Positions 33,649 through 47,200 of a DNA stretch of 64,000 nt are shown piece by piece. Within the stretch, counting starts at the first letter, position 1. The number at the start of each line of letters is the position of its first letter. This stretch comes from Asterias amurensis (lineage: Eukaryota; Echinodermata; Asteroidea; Forcipulatida; Asteriidae). The stretch spans positions 20,108,965-20,172,964 of the forward strand of contig NC_092656.1 of NCBI RefSeq assembly GCF_032118995.1, read 5' to 3'. The position numbers were made by a program, and so were the translations under genes. The notes under the pieces are model-generated. The model searched no databases and had not been told where the DNA came from. It saw only the letters and a program-made list of their open reading frames with translations.

Positions 33649-34060
33649 CATGTCCAACCATGCATGAGCTAAGGAGAACTAGGGTTTTTATTTCATGTTA
33701 ATAAATCGCTAAGTGTTTAACAAATAAGAGTATCGGCCTCCTATATTGGACTCCAATATTAAATTTTTAGGTCCCTTGTCCAACCATGCATGAGCTAAGG
33801 AGAACTAGGGTTTTTATTTCATGTTAATAAAACGCCAAGTGTTTAAGAAATAAGAGTTTCGGCCTCCTATATTGGACTCCAATATTAAATGTTTAGGTCC
33901 CATGAAAGTAATGCATGGCAAAATATAGGTTGACATGCGACAAGTGTTCCTCCAAACAAATGAGAGGGATATAAAACGCTAAGTGTTTAACAAATAAGAC
34001 TTTCGGCCTCCTATATTGGACTCCAATATTAAATGTTTAGGCCCCATGAAGGTAATGCAT
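33649..34060. repeat. Tandem repeat, about 126-150 bp unit, three copies
   Basis: Each unit contains AACGCTAAGTGTTTAACAAA-like sequence, then TCGGCCTCCTATATTGGACT and CCAATATTAAAT. The first two units are nearly identical; the third differs in its first half. Confidence 0.88.
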
Positions 34061-36084
34061 GCATATGTGTGTCTGATAACATCATGCACCCAAAGTTATG
34101 ATTTGGGGCGTGCACTGTTTCATTACTTTGGCTGTTCTTTTTGACTGGCACATCCGAGCCACAAGTTACATAAAAAAAAACCCGCTCCTTTTAAATATGC
34201 GAAATGAGTTCAAAGAACTAAAGCAAACCCCCAAAATGGGAAATTTCAGAACTGTAACTCTATATATATACACTTCTCTCCCCCCCACCCACAAAAGAAA
34301 AAAATAGAAAACATAAAAATAGAGCCAATTATAATGCAAGTTTGAATTGAGTGAACAGTAGGTGATTTCCTAGATGCACTTAAGAAACAGGTTTATTTTT
34401 GCTGGTTGGCCCCAAACCTTTTGTAAGGTGCTGTCTTTCATTGAGTCTATTAACAGAACAAGGAGCAACACAGATTCAATGACATCTAAATATTAATAAG
34501 GATCAATGGAAGACTGCTCGCAAATTACCTGCTGGTCCTAAAGGCATACAGCTGCTTGAGCACAACGAAAGTAGCAAAGTCAAACAATTCAGAGGTCGCA
34601 GGTCGACCTAAAGTTTGTTTCAAAAGACTAAAACATCTCTCCTACTTGGTTTCATTCGGTTAATCATATTTCATGCATTACAATAACTACAAACCAATAT
34701 GTAAAATATAAATTACAGTAGAAAGGCACACTTAACACTCAAAATCAGATAGTATAAAATCAAACAAGCTTTTGATAAATAAATTGGAAGAGAATAGATT
34801 ATGACAATAAGGCACAGTAAAACTCTTTACAAGAAAAAAAGAGAGGCACAACAAAAATTCGCATTTTTTTTTTCAAGTTTAACTGGGTTGACTTTGGGAT
34901 GGTGATTTTGTTTTAAATATCTACTAAGGCACATTTTTTTTTTGCAAAACAATTACTTTAGTGTTTGTAGTGATTGCTAATATTTTAAAGATTATTTGAG
35001 ATAACTTAAGTGTTTATTTCACAGAGGTCTAGATCGAAGGGATACTTGTTTCTGATTAATCATTTACGAGGCAGCGTTCGCTGGAAGTTTTTTAGTAACA
35101 TTAAACAAATATTGAATGCATGTAATCAGATTATAAATAAATTTGCCTACCTCAAAGTCAAAGTGAATGACTGTTTCAACTGAGAGGGCAACATTATTTA
35201 AATATGAACGAAAGAAAGTGAAATAGGCTTCTTTTAGGCCAAAAATTACCGGAAAATTTCTACCTAGTGCTCAATATCTACTTCCCTGCAATAAATGAAA
35301 TTTGGAAGAAAAAACCCCAAAACATTCAGTTGCAAGAATATATTTTGGTAGTTGATGAATTCAATTTCATCTGCGTTTAAAACAAAATCTTTACAAAAAC
35401 AAATATTGTTTCACAACATAGAGATTCTAAACATTACACTCACAGTTCGCGACGTAGTCTTTCATGTTGCATGCATTGAAGTGCGATAATGCACGAACTA
35501 CATGTTTTGAAACTGGGCTGCTTAAAACTGCCACACATCACACAAAAAGAAAGACATGAATTCTATACCACAACTAACTGGATAACAACTTAGTTGACAT
35601 GCTGTGTTTAACTTAAGTTTATTTCAAGACTTTTTATTTTTTTGCCAGTATTCCTGCTTTCAAGACAACAAAATATTGAGAAAAGAGTAATTTTTTTAAC
35701 AGTGGTTTAACAACCTGATGACACACCATGAACATTTCAGCTAAAAAAAATTTAAACAAAAACAGCGGAAGAATATTTTTTTAAAAACCTTTAAACAATA
35801 CACTGAACCCGACAACAAATTATGGCTTGTTTATAACATAATTATTTTGGATAATTTCCTGTGCTTATAAATTTTGTCACCTCTTCTCGCAGCAAACTAT
35901 TCAGAAGGGTTATAGACAAGACAATTAATTATGTACAACGTTTTTTACCACCTCGTTCAACAATTTTCAAAGCTATGCATTTCTAAATTTGCAATAAGGT
36001 TCATCTTTACAAAAAAATAAAAAATAAAATCAGGGAGTAAGTTTTTATCATTGTTATTTTTTGTAGTAATTACCAAAGGTAAAC

Positions 36085-36406
36085 CATGTGTAATCATTTT
36101 GAGTTATGAGTGAGTAATGACCTTCAAAGTTTGTTGGGTCATCACTCGATCAGAAAAAACATGTGTAATCATTTTGAGTTATGAGTTATGAGTGAGTAAT
36201 GACCTTCAAAGTTTGTTGGGTCGTCACTCGATCAGAAAAAACATGTGTAATCATTTTGAGTTATGAGTTATGAGTGAGTCACGACCTTCAAAGTTTGTTG
36301 GGTCATCACTCGATCAGAAAAAACATGTGTAATCATTTTGAGTTATGAGTTATGAGTGAGTAATGACCTTCAAAGTTTGTTGGGTCATCACTCGATCAGA
36401 AAAAAC
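36085..36406. repeat. Tandem repeat, about 82 bp unit, four copies
   Basis: Unit: CATGTGTAATCATTTTGAGT, one or two TTATGAG copies, TGAGTAATGACCTTC, AAAGTTTGTTGGGTC, ATCACTCGATCAGAAAAAA. Units differ mainly in the number of the seven-base TTATGAG piece. Confidence 0.92.
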
Positions 36407-37497
36407 GTCTACCTATCACACTATGCTCTCACTTGCATATAAACCAAGTGTACCAATAATCAAGCAATACACATTAAAACAAAATTAAATTGACATTTGG
36501 CTAAATTTCAACTATACAACACGGCACGATGCTTGACAATTTATATTTTCTTCCCCGAAATCTTAACTTATTCCCCCTTTCATTTTTGTTAGCTTACTTG
36601 ATATATGAAAGTTGTACAAAATTTAAAGAATAGACCAACTTAATTTTACAATGGAAGAGATTACAGTAGAAATTTATATACATTTTGATGCTAGTAATTA
36701 TTACTGGTCATCATGTAAAGAATATGACTTGAAATTTGGGACAGAGCAACCAATTTTGGTCAAAATGTTTCTTCAAAGGAAACCCTTCAAGCACTTGAAG
36801 GGTTGGTACAGCTAATGCTTTTGGTGGTCAAGTACACTCACCATTACCCGGCCTTTCTTCATTTGGACACACGGCGGCAACGGTTATTTTGGAAACGATG
36901 CTTTGAACATCCACGTGAGGTATATAGATAAATATAGGACTCCTATATTTTATGTGTCACATGTCGTGGCAGTAAATACATGGCAGAATATGGTATGACA
37001 CATGACAAGTGTTACAACAACCAAATGACCAGGGTTTATGTTTGTAATCAACTTTATACCTGGTAGTCTTTCCAGTTTAAAACTCGTGCACTAATTTTTT
37101 TCTGCGGATCACAAAAACTGTACCAACTCTTTACGTAAACTGAGCCTGGTTCCACAAAACTCATCTTGTCGAAGCTTCTCAAGTATCCACCATCGCCTTA
37201 ATAGTGATTGGTTTTTGGTAATCCCAACTTGCTTGGTAATAACAATCAATCAACTTGTTTAAACCATCCCCTGAAGAAATCTTAAGCTGTTTCCGAGTTA
37301 CGGCTACAACTCTCGCTAATGGTGTTGCTAAAGGACGTCCTATACTTCAACGCATGGTGTCGCAGAAATCTAGCAGAAATCTAGTCGTAGACGACATTCA
37401 GACACAGCTTTGTAATTTAGATGCCTTGGACTCAGAAAATCAAGCTGAAGTCCCCACGCGGACACGGCATTGTGAACTTAATTCTTCTGACTCCAAA

Positions 37498-40400
37498 CTA
37501 TTTGCCGTAAAACTTCTTATTGAGTAGATAGATGAGAAGGTTGACGTTGATCTTTGCTCGGCCGAACATGTTCATGACGGACGCTCCCTCGTATTGAAGC
37601 TGCAATAGATCCTGCGGAAGAAGAGAAACTTAACTTTAAAAAGAGTTGTGCCTCAAAATCTAGGAATTGTTAATATTATATAACAACTTTCAAGTTTTTT
37701 ATTTCGCCCAGATCCACTAATGCAATGTTCAAGGTGCTGGAACAAAGAAAGACACTTTTTAAGAGAGGTTTAGAAGTTTATAATAAATAATGTAGCTTCT
37801 AATATATAGCGCTCAAATCCGTCACTCAGTGACAGTCATGGCACTCGTACATTATAACCCCTGGTCACTGGTCCATTTATTTCAATCCTTGAACGATCTC
37901 AGCAAAGCTAAATCAATCAAAATTGTTGTGAACTTTTGAACCAAGAGAACCAGAAACACAAGAGCTTGAGTCAAGTGCTCTTAACCGCTCGCCCACGACG
38001 CCCCAATTTCTATGGTTTAGAAACCCAACAGGTAGGGGTTACTTACCTGGAATACAACCTGCACTGTGTCCATCTTGACTCCAAGGAACTTAGCCGAGAT
38101 GTCAAATCCACCCGGCAAGGAGGACGGTCGGATCTCAAACATCACATTCTTGAATCTAGAAAGGAATCAGACAAATAAGATTCAAAATATTTTGAGGTAT
38201 TAGTAGCTTGGAGTCAGACACAAACACATTATCAAGGCGATAACAATACAATCATGTTAATAAAAAGACTTTTATAAAGGCGTCAACTTGCCCCCCCCCC
38301 CAAAAAAAACCACCAATCGTCAAATTGCCAATCTAAGCCAATCTATTGCCAATCTAAAGCCCTAAGCCAATCTAAGCCCTAAAGCATTAACAATTCAATA
38401 ATAATATTGATAAAAAGATATTTTTAAAGCGCCAAATTGCCATAATGGCCTCAAAGCGCTAAATACAAAGGTGAAAAGCAATTTCCAAATTACAACATTA
38501 CAATACAGAACAATACAGAGGGTTTCCCATGAATACAATTTAAAAAGACAAAAACAAAAATATGTCCAAGGCAGTTAGAAAAAAATCTGGACCAGCCAGT
38601 GAACATTTGAGTATACGTCACACATTAAATTTCAAATCATAGAACACCACATTGTGGCAAGGATATAGTGAAGAGTAACTGGGAAAATGTAGTTATCATA
38701 AAAGTATTAAAATGCATTGCAGTAAACATGAATGATAAAACGCACATGTATTCAACCCCAAGCAAACACAACATACAATTTAGCAGGGAAGAAGAACATT
38801 TTAAACACGGTTAATCACAACCAGTATTTTTACTTAGTCCTCCAGAGAAGACTAACTACTTGCCAACCAAACATTAAAGTTATGAAAGACACAAACTGGC
38901 ACTAAAAAAGAAGACAGTAATTATATACATCAGATTAGAGCAAATAACATCAGTTGAGGGCAGCAGTAAACAATAAGGACTGCAAATGGTTGACAAAAAG
39001 TATAATGAAACTCACTAGCCCAATTACTTTACAAAAAAGTTTAAAGCGCAAGGCCTGAAACACATTTCTATATTTAGTTTGGCACTATAAAATAACATAC
39101 TGTGTATCTTCTAGTCCTTCAATCTCTAGTATGACACCCTTTTCATGGAGTCTGGCTGCGTTGTACGTCACTGTGGCTGCTTTCTTATCCGTCTTGGTTT
39201 TAGCCTTCGACGACCTCCTGCATTATTAAAAAAAAATAAAAAATAAATAAATGGATATTAGAGTGGTAAATTATGTGTGTCATGGCCGAGCGGTCTACTG
39301 CATCAGACGCAAGTTCTGATGGTTGAAAAAACTTTCCATATATGGGGAGTTTTTTTAAATATGTTCATCAGAACATGAAAGATTGGTTTATTTTCCGAGA
39401 AATTTCTGCAAAGTCAAGGAGAGTTAGCAGCTCTGAAAAACAGGGCCCAATTTTGTATAGCTACAAGAGCAAAACTTTTACAGAGCAAAACAAAGTAGCT
39501 AAGCATAACAAAATTAGGCTTACCAGAATATGGTTACCAGCCAAAAGGTTAAGCAGCTGTTTGAAATCGGGTCAAGGTTTGACAAAATGGAGCTGTCTGC
39601 CGCTGTCAACGCATATAAAGTCTGTGTAAATTATAGCTATCGATTTCACAAAGAGTTAGGACTCGTCTTATCTCGAGTTGGTAACTCGTCCTAACTTAGG
39701 ATTAATCTTAAAGTCTGCATGCTACAGTGCAGGGTTGGGACTTGTCCTAAGTCCTAAGATTAGTCTTAAGTTAGGAAGAGTTTTGTGAAATCGACGACAG
39801 GGAACTTTCTGCAGAATCAGAGAGAGTTGGCATCCTACTTACTTTGCCTGTAGGTTGTCCAAGCAGGTTCGTATGTACTGATTGTAATAATCTGTCTGGT
39901 CCTCATAGAACTCAGCCTTAGACTCCAGGGCACCCATCGTACCTTTCATCTTTATGATGTCTTGTTTCCTTCGCTGTCGATAGCGACGTTGATTCCTTAT
40001 ATCCTATAAGGATTAGAAAATGTAAGTTTCTTAAACTTTGCCAAAAAATAGACAATGGCCTGACATTTTGACCCTTGCAGAGTCTTCCTCAAAGACTCAA
40101 ATGTTCTAAAACTTTGACTATGACATGTCCATACCTGTGCTATTGCATTGACCATGATCTGATAGTGGTCTTCACTTTCAACCATTCCTGCCTTCTCAAG
40201 GATGTTCAGGTTTCGTAGAATCTTCTCCTTCTTGGATTGCAACGGTAACCTTTCATAAATAAAAACAACAAACAAATGATCAAAACACAAACTCCCCAAA
40301 TCGGAGGCCTTCATAACCAAAAACAACAAACAAATGATCAGATATACGAAACGTCTAACTCCACAGGCACGACTTAAGGTCGAGTCACACTGCAGCGATA

Positions 40401-41213
40401 ACGAAAACGACGCAAAGAGACCACATTCTATTGGTGGAATTGCTCCATGCAGAATACGCCCACGCTCATTCAACCAATCGAGGACGTGCATTTTTAACGT
40501 TCTCTCCTCGTTTTTTGTTCTTAAGGCCTGTGTGACCAGGGGTGGATTTCACAAAGAGTTAGGACACGTCTTATCTCGAGTTAGGACCAGTTACTCATCC
40601 TAACTAAGGACTATCCATGCAATTTGTATATCTCCTAGGACTAGTCCTAAGTTAGGACTAGTCCTAACTCTTTGTGAAATCGACCCCTGGCCTTTAATTT
40701 AAGAAGTGGAGAATATGACATACGTGCTATCGTTCATGGCCGACGTGTTCCGTTTCATCTTCTGACTACCATCAGCCTTCTCATCTTGCTTCATTCTCTG
40801 CTGCAGCAACGCGGAATGCTGCTCCTCCTACAAATAAACAAATAAAAAGGAGAGACAAATAATGTACGACTGAAAAAAAATGTACACCCCTTCAAAACCA
40901 TCACTTTGGCTTGGGGTAAGGCTAGTTAAAGTCCCACACCGAAAAATCACATTTTTCAAAATCAGTGACGGGGTCCAAGACTATGCCGAAGCCATATTTT
41001 GGAAAGGGCCTTAGTACTAAAATACAATATTGACTCCATTTTGGCCAAGAGTAACCTCGAGGAGTTTGTGTATAGAATAACCAAAGTGCATGTAAAGTCT
41101 GTATAAATCTCATTCTCTTTGTTACCTGTTCATCTGAAGCTGTAGTATTTAAGATCTGTGTGACGTTGTCTCCAGACTGGCAGCGTATCACGTCAACAAG
41201 TAGTCTCTTGGTC
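37498..41213 (-). CDS. IQGAP1: IQGAP exons for the RasGAP C-terminal domain
   Basis: Exons 41126-41213, 40724-40827, 40135-40249, 39843-40003, 39101-39217, 38047-38155 and 37498-37611. Landmarks: TKRLLVDVIRCQ, DIRNQRRYRQRRK, YNAARLHEKGVILEIEGL, DLLQLQYEG and the terminal NVNLLIYLLNKKFYGK. In vertebrate IQGAP1 this end binds E-cadherin, beta-catenin and CLIP-170. The basic linker in 40724-40827 is the least conserved part. Confidence 0.97.
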
Positions 41214-44200
41214 CTATTTAAAACAGAAACAGATTTCGAAAAATAATTTTGCATTAAAAAATTTTAAAACAAGAAGGCTTTCGGACAAAAATTGTACAAT
41301 TCCTTTTTGGAGTCACTGGACGTGTTTGGTAATTACTAAAAAAATATATAAGCATAAAAACTTACTTGATAATGACCACTGGAAAGCTTTTGATAGTATA
41401 AACATTGTGAGAAACGACTCCCTCTGAAGTAACGTAGTTTTTGAGGTAATTTCTCCCTTAAATTATTAAAATCTGAGAAAGGCATCTGAAAGCACACAAA
41501 TTTGTGCAACACGTTTTTTTTCTTTCATTATACTCTTACAACTTTGATGACCCATTGAGTCCAAATTTTCACAGGTTTGTTATTTTATGCATATGTTGGG
41601 ATACACCAAGTGAGAAGACTGGTCTTTGACAATTACCATAAGTATCTTTAAGGCCTCCATCTAATTTCATTCAAGAAAAAGTGGGATGTAACAAAATCAT
41701 TGAGAGATTTAAAAAAAAAAAAACTCACTTGATGAAGAGTCGTTTCTTGTCGCTATCGTCATCTTCTTGTAACTCAAACTTATTAGTGAGTGTGAGTGAC
41801 ATCTCAGTCTTGGCCATACTCGTCAGGATCGCATCGTACTGAGCATCCCCTGCCTCACCTGGTATCTCACCTGTAGGTCAAAGGTCAGGGTTAAAGTTCA
41901 CACTCAATACAGTAAAATAGTTTCACATTATTATCATATACTTCCGGTAATGATACCAAGGATACCTCATAAGTGAACTTAATCACTGTAGCTCGCAAGC
42001 CTGAGGAAACCTGTAAACCTTGTATTGGGGGGCGTACATCATGCTACATATCCAGCACAAAATGTGTGTGAGACATTACAAGTTATCACACAAGCGCAAG
42101 TGGAATACGGAAAAATATAGGGCTTCTGTGTCCCGTATCCAACGAGGCCGAAGGCCGAGTTGGATATGAGACACAGACGCGGTATATTTTCCGTATTTCC
42201 ACGAGCGCGCGTGTGATAACGTATTTATCTTCAAGCAAACTTGGCGCGTGACATAGAACACACAATACGCATGGTAGTGATATTAGCCGTGCAATATAGG
42301 TTTTTATCACCACTCCATTCTGCGAATCTGATTGGAGGATCAGCGCGTACTTGAAGATAATTTGGATTTGTTGATTCAAACAATAAATCATGCTCATCAC
42401 ATTCTTTAGATCAGGCAAGAAGAGACTGCATTTTGTCAAAAAGTACTGTCTTATTAAATGGCACAGCTCCCAAACCAAAAATGAGAAAATTAGCTGATCA
42501 GCTGAAATAGTTACATGTCTTTTGATTGGTAGGCTGTTAAGTTCTATGAAAACAGCAAACTGTCTAGATGCAAGATGGCCTCCTGTTTCTCCAAAACTTC
42601 ATGCACTAATTTTTTACTTACCATGCACCAGAAGCGAATTAAAATGCACAAAAAAAGTTTTAAGATAGTGCTTTAAATAATTCTGTCAGAGAGATTTTGA
42701 GGCCGTGGGTACAGTGTCAAACATCTCCATGCACTTATTATTGGATCTTTGGAGTACTGTTACAAAATTGTTAAGCTGATCAAGTAAAAGGTGTGTTTAA
42801 TGATTTCTGCTTAGCAAACATTTTGCAGGAAACCAGTCACATAGTCCATTTGGGATGGCACTTTGGCTGGTAACCTTACTCTGGTAAGCAACGTGTTGCT
42901 GCTCGCTACTTCTCGTGCTTGAGCAACTCTATCAAATTGGGTCCTAAACTTGAATCCAGTGCTCTTGACCACTCGACCCAACAAACCATATCAAGCGGTC
43001 TGTGTCAAAATGGTTTCTCAGGCTCAAAATACAACATATATTTCAAGCTATTGAAGTGCAGGAACCATGCAACCATGCAAGACTCTACCTCTGTTGAACA
43101 AATTAAGAGCCTGGTGATATTTCCGACTCATCATTGGATCTATATAAACACCTAGGACATACACCACATGTACAAACAAATCAATTCAATTTTGTTCATA
43201 TTTTTGTTCATTTATTTATTCATAAATTATTTGATTGCGTAACACCTTGTGAAAGACTTGCAAAAAATGTTAATGGCCCGACGTTTCGACTCTAGCAGAG
43301 TCTTTCTCAAAGGCTAAGCACAACAAACATGAACAGGTGACTAAGTGTAACATAAGCAGTGAAGTGGAACTACATCAATAGGGAGAGAGAGATAGTCAGA
43401 AAGACAGGATTGACGTTTTCTTCTTACCTAAGATGTCTTCGGGTGAGGGGACTTCCCCAAGATCTTCTAGCAGCTCGTGGAGAGGATCGGTTCCCTCTAG
43501 TGCCAACGACTCAAGATGCTCAAGTAACAACTGAAAGACAAAATACCAATCATTTATCTTTAATAATGAATGGGGCAGATGGCCTTAGCTTTTGATCCAA
43601 ACTGGACCTTCTTCAGAGGCATAAAACAAGTACAAACAAATACATATCCATTCATAGAAAAAGAGAGGGGAAAGGGACTAAGGGAAGGATCCAGAAAGAA
43701 GCAGGAAAATAACAGCCAATCAAAGTTTCTATTTCAGAAACAATTGATGACTATGAACCAATAGGAGTAAATTGGCGAGGACAAAGGATGTTTAGTATAA
43801 AAGTGGTAAATGCATTGTTCGATAACAATGCAGGGAAACATGAAAGGGTAGAATTAGAGAGCAAGTTTCATCATGATGCAACTAACAATGGTCAATTAAT
43901 AAATTAATCATTTATCTTTTGTAATAAAACAAAAATAAAAAAATAAAAATTCCTGGGAAATAGCTGCCCCGCTTGGCAGATCACTTCATTTACCCCAGGA
44001 ACATCACATGCTGGGTGGTAGAGGCTGGATTAAAATACCATGACAATTTCCGGTGATTTTATTTCCTAGCAACTGGCTCAGTGGTGGGCTTTATTTAACA
44101 AATAATAACAAAATGTATTATTTTAAAAATGAACCTAGGGAGAAAGTTGAATACCAAACGAAAATGTTCAGTTTTATTTTAATTACTATGCCTCTTGAAA

Positions 44201-47200
44201 CACTTTCATCACTTCATTCCAGGAATTGGACAAATTAACAAGAACAATTGAGCTATTCTTATTTTGTTTTCTTTTCCTTATAGAAGTTAGCTTTGCATCT
44301 AATAGACCGATCCATTAGGCTCCGCCCATGACGCACGTGTGAGCAAGAACACGTAAGCCTCTCCAATGCCTTTCTGCACAACTGTCGCGCGCGCCAAGCA
44401 TACACGCACCCATGTCGCACCTTATTTGTCGGACCTTCGTTGCGTTGTGATTGGTCAATACGCAATGGGGCGTAGCTTAATGGATCGGTCTATTACTCAG
44501 TACCTATTACTACAGAACTCTGTGTAAGGTTAAAAACAAATCATATTAAACAGGGGTATTTTTGCTACTTTTATTTTGTTTTCTTGTCCTAAAAATGCCA
44601 ACTCACAGCGTGTGTGTCGATGATCTCCTTGACTGACATGTACACTATGGGTTTGGAAGGGTTGACAAAGTCTGCGTACTCATCGATATTAAATCGCTCT
44701 TCTGGCTCCGGTACATCGCACACCTTCAGCAGGAAGTTCCTTAAAGAGTGAAAACAAATGTAATTATGGTTTAAACATTTCCTAGCGGTGACATCGAACA
44801 TAATATCAAAAAAATAAAAGCAAAGGTTCAAAAGGAAAGGTATAACATTGATCTTTGAAATTGTGTTTCCAATATTTTTTTTATGATACATATACATTTG
44901 AGAGAACAGAGAAAGTGGATGGGGTGGGGGAAAACACTATTCTGCCATGTTTTTGGGTGGTGCTAGTGATTCGGAGGGTATGTCAAATGCTAATAATCAG
45001 TAAAAAATTACAATCAAAAACTTCAATAAGGGAATCAATGTGTGGTGAAGAGGTTTTCAACTAGTGGTTTAAACCCGCGCCGAGGCCTGGACTTGATAAT
45101 TTCACCGAGACGAAGTTGAGGTAAATTATCAAGAACTACTAGTTGAAAACCGATTCAACACACTTTGATTCCCATTCATGAATACCTTTTTGTTAAAAAA
45201 ACATCAACACTTCTTGGTCAAAAGGTAAAATAAATGCAACAATTATAATTCTTCAATGATTTCTTTCAACACAACACCCCTCCAGCCATGAAATGGTAGG
45301 GCCCTTAGAAATGAAGAAACTGTCTTATAAGCACAGGTGCAAGCGCATGTGTCATGCCCATGTTATAACACTTTTTACTGGTGTTATATCATCCGCTCAA
45401 ACAACACCTCGTGATGCCCTCTCGACCAATCAGAATGGATAAACTGTCTTAGGTATTTATGAATAAACATGTAGTAATGGTGGACAGAGCTTAATGTATG
45501 TGTATATCTTGATAAGAGTTTTTTGTAGCTACCAATGTTTGTAACCCTCACTCTAAAGGAATGCTTACTTGAACCGTCCAAACGCCTCGTTGACGAATCC
45601 ATTGAGGGAAGCTAGGTGAGCACTTTCACCACCAAACTGCAACAGCGCAAAATAAATAAGGAAAACAAAAGCAAACATAGCGTCAACACATCGAGCAGGA
45701 TAGGGAGGGGGGGGGGGGGGTGACAAACGGGAGTCTCTGAATGTTATAGTCGGCAAAGCATCCCAATGGATACATCACACTATTGTTTTGTAAAGAAGAC
45801 GATGAAGAACGTTTTAAACCCCCCATAGGGAAAACCCACGCAGTCAGGTAGGGACTGAAAAAAAATCAATCCACATGCAAGGCTTTGGTCTCAGGTGGGA
45901 TTCGAACTGGGGTCCACAGAGGTGAAGGCAGGGACATAACTCACTGAGCCGCCTTGACTGCCCTCAATTGTACCATTTGAAATACACCCCACCCCCCCCC
46001 CCCCCCCACAAAAAATAAAATAATAATAAATAAAAATTTAAATAAAATAAAAAATGAGTGGGATAACCATGTGCCAACGGTTGTACGGCAAATTTGTGGG
46101 TTAGGGGCTTACCACAGGAAGGGATAGCCTCAAAACCAGTTAAGACAATGAGCAAAATAATTCCTTCTTAGTTTCATCTGGTTCACAAACACCAACAGCG
46201 TAGCAAAACTACCATCAACAAAAGAATAATTTGCCAAAGGAATAGAGACCATTTAAAAAGGAAAACAAATCAGGGGTTTGTAGACAAAAATCTTGCGTAC
46301 CGCTTTTCCGGATGCAACAGCCTGCAGGACCTTAGTGACAGATCCCAAGTTTCTCCGTTGGTCATTGGTCATTCCTTTCTCTACCGAGATGTCAATGATA
46401 TCAAACGCATCTGGAGCAACGATGGCTGGGTTCATGTAACGGTAGTAGATCAGATTACCAACAATCTAAAGAAAGAAAGAAAAAAACTTCTTTAAAGGGA
46501 TGGTTCAGTATTTTTGTAGATAATAAATTTGCGGAGAAGCCATTCAATATTAAAAAAAACAAAATTTTGGGTGGGTGGGTCCACCAAGTTTTTTTCTTCA
46601 TTTTTTTCATTGACTAATCCAAATGGTTAGACCCCAAGCTCACCTTCAGTACTTCCTCATCTGTGGAATTAGGGAATTTGTTGTGAAGCGACAACTTCAA
46701 GACTTTGGCAATGTAGCGGATACCATACCTGCAAGAATTCAGAGTAACAAACAAATAAATAAGTACAATTAAGACAAATAAACTAAACAATCTCTTTTGC
46801 AGAAAACACTGCTTAATTAATTTTCTTGCAAAGCAAAAAATGAATGTGGAGCCAGAGGTAACAATAAAATTTTTTTGGGAATGTTGGCTGGTAACCTGTT
46901 TCAGCTATCTCGTGGTTCGGGGAATATTACAGTTACCAAGATAACGTAAGTTGCACTTCCTGGCCCCGCAGCTGATTTCACCAAACGCTAGGAGTTAGGA
47001 CGAGTAGCTTGTCCTAACTTAGGATGGGTTCAATGCGTCCTAACGTCTATGGGTACGGAACTTACCTCATCCTAAGTCCTAAGATTAATTCTAAGTTAGG
47101 AAGAGTTTTGTGAAATCGACGGCTGGTTCTAATAAGTTGGAAACGTGGAAAGAGAAAATGCATTGGGAGCATGTTGCCTTGCCTCTATGCCTTGTGTACT

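Larger units (their letters stand above)
31549..37497. other. Intergenic region between MAM gene and IQGAP 3' end
   Basis: 6 kb, AT-rich. It contains a partial CAGTGGACAC-type repeat (about 32390-32690), a foldback (32879-33167), a (TA)n run, two tandem-repeat blocks and the IQGAP 3' UTR at its right end. Nothing coding recognised. Confidence 0.7.

Noticed and set aside
36085..36406. Direct repeats considered as a CRISPR array
   Set aside because: Units are contiguous without spacers and the genome is eukaryotic.
44306..44309. Loss of Ras-GAP catalytic function as a mutation in this IQGAP
   Set aside because: Lack of GAP activity is a family-wide property of IQGAPs, not a change specific to this gene.
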